The notes below the pieces were generated by a model, which was not told the DNA's origin, did not search any database, and saw nothing but the letters and a program-made list of their open reading frames with translations. Shown piece after piece: positions 32,827-36,789 of a stretch of DNA of 36,789 nucleotides. The DNA is taken from the NCBI RefSeq assembly GCF_030652235.1, contig NZ_JAUSBA010000011.1, positions 1-36,789 on the forward strand, given 5' to 3'. Numbering within the stretch: position 1 is the stretch's first letter; each line of letters starts with the position of its first letter. The DNA comes from Cypionkella sp. GTDB taxonomy: Bacteria; Pseudomonadota; Alphaproteobacteria; Rhodobacterales; Rhodobacteraceae. Made by a program: the position numbers and the translations under genes.

Positions 32827-33003
32827 ATGATCCGAATATTGTATAGCCGCGACCCGTTTTTCTTGAGGATTGCCGGGGACCTGCTCTCCGAACGCGGCAT
32901 CGAGATCAGCCACGAAGTTATGCGGCTCTGATGGAACAGGTTTGGCCCAATACTTGCCGACAAAATCCGCAAGAAACGCGCTTGCTTTGTTTCCAACTTT
33001 TCA
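32827..33003 (+). pseudogene. IS6-family transposase remnant, N-terminal part
   Basis: The frame reads DLLSERGIEISHEVMRL, then a TGA where the family has Trp, then WNRFGPILADKIRKKRA. This matches the N-terminal helix-turn-helix region of IS6-type (IS26-like) transposases, whose usual form is ERGI-xxS-HExVRxWWxRFGP. The catalytic domain is missing. The piece is thus a decayed fragment between the cluster 3 regulator and the integrase. The rest of the gap 32683-33061 shows no gene. Confidence 0.72.
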
Positions 33004-33061
33004 GGTCAACGCATTCTGGCCCAGAGAAGGTTCGACGTCAGTCGCCTTCCCTCCGGCAGAC

Positions 33062-34216
33062 CTAACCGAGCGCCTCGCGCAGCGATGTCGCCACAGAATT
33101 CGCTGCACTCCTGACTGGTTCTGCCGCGAGGTGGGCGTAGCGCGCCGTGGTCTGCACCTGCGTATGGCCAAGCAACTTGCCGATCATGGGCAGCACCTGG
33201 CCGGATGCGACAGCTGTCGATGCAAACGTGTGGCGCAGGTCGTGGATCCGGAGATACTTGATCCCGGCACGATTGCGGACGCGCTGCCAGAACGGCTGCA
33301 AGTCGCTGAGCGGCTTGCCGGGCAGGGTGCCGGTGATGACCCAAGGATTTCCGTCGATGCGCGGGGCGTCATGCAGGTATTCAACCGCGGGCGTGCCGAC
33401 ATGCATGACTTTCTTGCCGGTCTTGGAATCGGGCAGGCGAAGGGCGCACTCGTCAAAATCGACGTAGTTCCATTTCAGCGTCATGATTTCGCCGAGGCGG
33501 CACCCGGTCAGGATCAGCAGCCGCGCCGCCAAAATGGCGGATGACAGTTCGATGCGCTCGCTTTCCATTTCTCGCAGCACTTCGCCGATCCGGCGCAGCT
33601 CGGCGGCGCTAAGGAACCGTTCGCGTTTTTCCTCGGGGTACTTCCGGATGTGTTTGCGCGGGTTCGACCCGTCGGGCCGCAGCCCCCACATCTCGGCCAG
33701 TACGAACATCTTGGAAACCACCTCGATGCAGCGGTTTGCCTGATAGGGGATGTGCCGCAGATCATGGTGAAACTTCGCCACATCCGCGCGGGTGATTTCC
33801 GGTACAGCCAGACGCCCCAAGGCGGGCAGGATGAGGCGTCTGAGGTTGCCGCGATATTTCTTTGCCGTGCTCGCCTTCAGACGCACAGCGATATGCTCTT
33901 TGTCAAAACGGTCAGCCAGATCGTTGACCGTGGCGGCATTGCGTTTTGCCGCACGATCGGCTGCAGGATCTTCGCCGTTCTTGACGGCGGCGATGATGGT
34001 GATCGCCCGGGTGCGTGCCTGATCGCAGGTCAGGACCGTGCTGGGCCCGAGACTCATCCGCCGGGCACGCCGCCCGGCGCGGAACTGCACAACGAAGCTT
34101 TTTCGCCCGCTTGGCATCACGCGCAGCCCAAAGCCGGGGATGCCTTCGTCCCAGAGGAAGAATTCCGTTGCCTGCGGCTCGGTGGCGTCGATGGTGCGTT
34201 TGGTCAGTTTGGGCAT
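33062..34216 (-). CDS. Tyrosine recombinase/integrase (prophage- or island-type)
   Basis: A 384-residue site-specific recombinase. The N-terminal arm-binding domain of the DUF4102 type is residues 1-90 (KLTKRTIDATEP, LWDEGIPGFGLRVMPSGRKSF). A core-binding SAM-like domain spans about 95-190. The catalytic domain has Arg240 (TGCRLGE), His325 and Arg328 (HDLRHTF), His351 (LLGHTQ) and the nucleophile Tyr360 (TTARYAH). All active residues are present and the frame is intact. The ATG at 34216 is chosen because the arm domain starts there. Such integrases insert islands at tRNA genes; none is visible next to it, so the attachment site is not identified. Confidence 0.92.
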   Translation of the reverse strand: MPKLTKRTIDATEPQATEFFLWDEGIPGFGLRVMPSGRKSFVVQFRAGRRARRMSLGPSTVLTCDQARTRAITIIAAVKNGEDPAADRAAKRNAATVNDLADRFDKEHIAVRLKASTAKKYRGNLRRLILPALGRLAVPEITRADVAKFHHDLRHIPYQANRCIEVVSKMFVLAEMWGLRPDGSNPRKHIRKYPEEKRERFLSAAELRRIGEVLREMESERIELSSAILAARLLILTGCRLGEIMTLKWNYVDFDECALRLPDSKTGKKVMHVGTPAVEYLHDAPRIDGNPWVITGTLPGKPLSDLQPFWQRVRNRAGIKYLRIHDLRHTFASTAVASGQVLPMIGKLLGHTQVQTTARYAHLAAEPVRSAANSVATSLREALG

Positions 34217-34441
34217 GGGCGATCCTGCGCGATGATCGTGGTTGACCCCTACTGTGGGGATCATCTGGGAACAGTCAACGAACACATTGAAATTGCGCAA
34301 TAAAAGGAAAATCTGCGTAGGCATTGGGGCGGCTGAACTTGCTGGGAAGGACGCAATACCGGTCTTGGTGTCGAATCAGTGTCGGCGTTTCGCTCGCCTC
34401 TGACCGCTGCTAAGGTGGCTCAAAATTGATACGGATTTCCA

Positions 34442-35884
34442 ATGGCATCGAAGACAACCCTGAATGCAAAGAACCTCGAAACTCTGGGCGCAATGCGTCT
34501 GGCGGAACTGCTGATCGAAATCAGCACCGGCTCTGCGGTGGCGAAGCGGCGCTTGCGGCTGGAACTGGCCGGGGCGCAGAGCCCGAAAGAGGCGGGGCGC
34601 GAGGTGGCCAAACGACTGACCAGCATTGCGCGGGCGCGCAGTTTCGTGAACTGGCAGAACCGCAAGCCGCTGGTCACTGATCTGGAAATCCAGCTTCGGG
34701 CGATCCGCGAACAGATCGCACCGGCTGATGCGACCGAGGCGCTGGCGCTGACCTGGCGCTTCATGCAGGTTGCCACGCCCCTGTTCGACCGCTGCGACGA
34801 CAGCAGCGGCATCGTCATTGGTGTGTTTCACGATGCCTGCGCGCTGCTGGGCGAGATCGCACTTGCAGCCGGAACGCTTCCCGAGGCGCTGGCCGATGCA
34901 GTGATCGAGGCTTTGCGCGACAATGGCTACGGCCAATATGACGGCCTCATCGCCATCCTTAGCCCGGCACTGGGGGCCGAGGGGCTCGCCCATCTCAAGG
35001 CGCGGATCGAGGCGCTGGCGGCGACCCCGGTTCCCGTGCCGCCGAAGGGTCAATGGGAGGCGGTGGGCTATGGCAGCGGCGGCGCCACCTATGCGCATCA
35101 GATGGAAGAGCGCGCCCGGCAAAGCTTGGTGCGGATGGCGTTGAAGGACATTGCCGATGCCATGGGCGACGTGGATGCCTTCATCGCCCAATACGATCCC
35201 GCCACGCGCAAGGTGCCAAAGATCGCTGCCGAAATCGCAAACAGGTTGCTGGCCGCTGGCCGGGCAGGGGACGCGTTGGGGTTTCTGGATCGAGCCGAGT
35301 TCCGTGATCGCGCTTGGGTGCCCGAGGAATGGCAGGCTGCCCGGCTGGATGTGCTGGAAGCGCTCGGCCGGACGGACGAGGTGCAGTCGTTCCGCTTGGA
35401 GTGCTATCACCGCAGCCTCGCCGCGGATCATCTGCGCGCCTATCTGAAGCGCCTCGCGGATTTCGACGATGTCGAGGCCGAGGAGCTGGCGATGGCCCAT
35501 GCCGTTGCCTACCCTGAACCCCTTTCTGCGCTGCATTTCCTGATCCACTGGCCCGCACTCGACCGGGCAGCGCAGCTGGTGCAGCAACGGTTCGACGAGT
35601 TGGACGGTGATCGCTACGAAATCCTGACCCCGGCCGCCGAGGCCCTGTCGGCGCGCTATCCGCTGGCCGCCTCGCTGGCATTGCGGGCGATGATCGACTT
35701 CACGCTGAACGCCGGAAGATCGAGCCGCTATCAGCATGCAGCACGGCACCTTGCGGAGTGTGAAGCGCTGGCCAGCCAGATCGAGGACTTCGGGACGGCC
35801 GAACCTCATGCGAACTATGTCGCCCGCTTGCGCCGGGACCATGGCCGCAAGTCCGGCTTTTGGTCTCGGGTCGAAGGAAAATGA
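34442..35884 (+). CDS. DUF6880-like alpha-helical protein
   Basis: A 480-residue soluble protein, predicted almost entirely helical (LAELLIEIS, DALGFLDRAEF, LAMAHAVAYPEPLSALHFLIHW, YPLAASLALRAMIDF). It resembles from memory the alphaproteobacterial family DUF6880, often an uncharacterised TPR-like helical-repeat protein. No signal peptide, membrane segment or catalytic motif is apparent. No good ribosome site precedes ATG 34442. It is divergent from the integrase, with 225 bases between, and may be chromosomal backbone or island cargo. Function unknown. Confidence 0.75.
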   Translation: MASKTTLNAKNLETLGAMRLAELLIEISTGSAVAKRRLRLELAGAQSPKEAGREVAKRLTSIARARSFVNWQNRKPLVTDLEIQLRAIREQIAPADATEALALTWRFMQVATPLFDRCDDSSGIVIGVFHDACALLGEIALAAGTLPEALADAVIEALRDNGYGQYDGLIAILSPALGAEGLAHLKARIEALAATPVPVPPKGQWEAVGYGSGGATYAHQMEERARQSLVRMALKDIADAMGDVDAFIAQYDPATRKVPKIAAEIANRLLAAGRAGDALGFLDRAEFRDRAWVPEEWQAARLDVLEALGRTDEVQSFRLECYHRSLAADHLRAYLKRLADFDDVEAEELAMAHAVAYPEPLSALHFLIHWPALDRAAQLVQQRFDELDGDRYEILTPAAEALSARYPLAASLALRAMIDFTLNAGRSSRYQHAARHLAECEALASQIEDFGTAEPHANYVARLRRDHGRKSGFWSRVEGK

Positions 35885-36579
35885 TGTGGCCTGCCTCCCT
35901 GAACTAGGGCCACATGCGTGACGGCCGGCTCAGTGCGCTATTCCGGGCGTTAAGGGCGGTAAGCGGGCGTCCGCTACGGGCACGAGCTACTCATACCGAA
36001 ACGTTGGAAGCCGACATTCAGCCAACGCTGAAACTGGGATTTACTCTGCACTACCGCAGCGCAGCGAAGAGCCCTCACTGCCAATTCTTCACAATGCTGC
36101 TAAAGGGCACCTCTAAAAATTGTGTCCGTCCTGACGGCGGTGTAGGCATTGGGCCAGATTGAGATGGAGGCTGGTTGTCATTGCGCAGATGCTCGGAATG
36201 AAAAGCTGTCAAACGAACAGGCAGATGATGCCGCGAAGCGGCACGGATCGCGGCCGGAAGGCTGCACGGCAGACACAAAACCGCCCGCCAGCCCGCTTAT
36301 AGGCAGTCCCCTGCAAAATTCAAGCCGGTCGCACCGAGCTGCGGCGCCGAAAACGCGCAAAAATCGAGGTGCCCTAAAGTCGACGTCAGAGGAAATCCCA
36401 AAACCTGACAAAACCGGCAAAGTATTTGCCAAGGGTTTGTGCCCAAGCATGTTTTCGCATCTACGGTCCCCGATGCATTTTAGGCAGAAACGACCGTTTT
36501 GACCTTATTTCCATCTCTAGATCTTTTGTGCTACGGAACGGTAGCTTTGCATGATTGAAGGACCAATCTGATCACCTAG
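35885..36579. other. Gene-free stretch before IS5 element
   Basis: About 700 bases with only short, compositionally unconvincing frames (for example 35914-36162 and 36149-36502 on the plus strand). No RNA gene, terminator or strong repeat is seen. It may contain decayed sequence from earlier insertions. Confidence 0.5.
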
Positions 36580-36789
36580 GGGCTGTGGACATTTGGGGTT
36601 CCCATGGTCTGGATATTGTGATTCAAGCTTCCTTTTGAGGAGGCATGAATGCGGGCTGAGCGTTTTGTCATTTCTGACCGGAGCTGGCAGATACTCGAAC
36701 CCCTTTTGCCGGGCTCTTCGCGGTCGCGCGGGGTGACGGCGAAGGACAACCGGCTGTTTCTGGAAGCCGTGTTGTGGAAGGTCAGGGTT
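36580..36789 (+). mobile_element. IS5-family insertion sequence, left end
   Basis: A likely left terminus GGGCTGTGGACATTTGGGG begins directly after CTAG (36576-36579), a target of the kind used by the IS427 group of IS5 elements. The transposase start follows about 70 bases later and runs off the window. The right end is not visible, so the terminus is an estimate. Confidence 0.5.
36649..36789 (+). CDS. IS5-family transposase, N-terminal part (3' end outside window)
   Basis: The first 47 residues read MRAERFVISDRSWQILEPLL and then LPGSSRSRGVTAKDNRLFLEAVLWKVR. This is the typical N terminus of IS5/IS427-group transposases (the DUF4096-type domain, with the D-x2-W-xx-LEPLLP and NR-FLEAVLW blocks). 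TGAGGAGG precedes the start as ribosome site. The gene is open to the window edge, so its integrity cannot be judged. Confidence 0.85.
   Translation, partial: MRAERFVISDRSWQILEPLLPGSSRSRGVTAKDNRLFLEAVLWKVRV

Noticed and set aside
34376-35842. 488-codon minus-strand frame opposite the DUF6880-like gene
   Set aside because: Rich in Arg, Gln, His and Gly as expected from the antisense of a high-GC gene; the plus-strand protein has a normal helical composition.
35914-36502. Two short plus-strand frames (82 and 117 codons)
   Set aside because: No family resemblance, weak ribosome sites and mixed low-complexity composition; treated as non-coding.

Overview
The window looks like an accessory catabolic island from a member of the Rhodobacteraceae or a close alphaproteobacterial relative. 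This is inferred from the high GC content, the protein style, and the combination of Gfo/Idh/MocA dehydrogenases, RbsABC- and MalFGK-type sugar importers and IS families common in that group. No rRNA, CRISPR array or complete tRNA was found. Every gene name below comes from motif reading and memory of families, not from a database search.

Layout. The left edge (1-752) is the 3' part of an IS256-family element. It is followed by a tRNA T-arm-like fragment with a terminator and by a perfect 16-bp hairpin. Cluster 1 (1094-11062) holds a ROK-family regulator translationally coupled to a periplasmic-binding-protein paralogue without a signal peptide. Divergent from these are an IolE-like TIM-barrel enzyme, a binding protein, a Gfo/Idh dehydrogenase resembling levoglucosan dehydrogenase, an RbsA-like ATPase, an RbsC-like permease, a small ABM-fold protein and a second Gfo/Idh enzyme. 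A scar of decayed IS91 and IS3 elements (about 11300-13751) and a short unidentified remnant separate it from cluster 2.

Cluster 2 (14167-24086) has a Gfo/Idh dehydrogenase divergent from a LacI regulator. Downstream are an Old-Yellow-Enzyme/trimethylamine-dehydrogenase-type flavoprotein, an RbsA/RbsC/RbsB-type importer and a secreted SGNH esterase. A shared 14-base operator-like element lies in front of both the dehydrogenase/LacI pair and the flavoprotein operon. Cluster 3 (24524-32682) is a minus-strand operon of epimerase, family-1 binding protein, MalF- and MalG-type permeases, zinc alcohol dehydrogenase and UgpC/MalK-type ATPase. It is divergent from an unusual regulator in which a winged helix-turn-helix is fused to a complete ABC solute-binding-protein domain. 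The right edge has an IS6 remnant, an apparently intact tyrosine recombinase, a DUF6880-like protein, about 700 bases without a recognised gene, and the start of an IS5-family element.

How it works together. Each cluster pairs one ABC importer with one or more sugar-oxidising or isomerising enzymes and a local regulator. The main hypothesis is that two of the three clusters use solute-binding-protein domains as cytoplasmic sensors. In cluster 1 this is a separate leaderless protein next to a ROK regulator that has lost its sugar- and zinc-binding residues. In cluster 3 the domain is fused directly to the DNA-binding domain. Cluster 1 may encode an oxidation-elimination-reduction route for an anhydrosugar such as levoglucosan, which is an inference from family resemblance. 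The dense IS content and the integrase suggest that the region was assembled by horizontal transfer.
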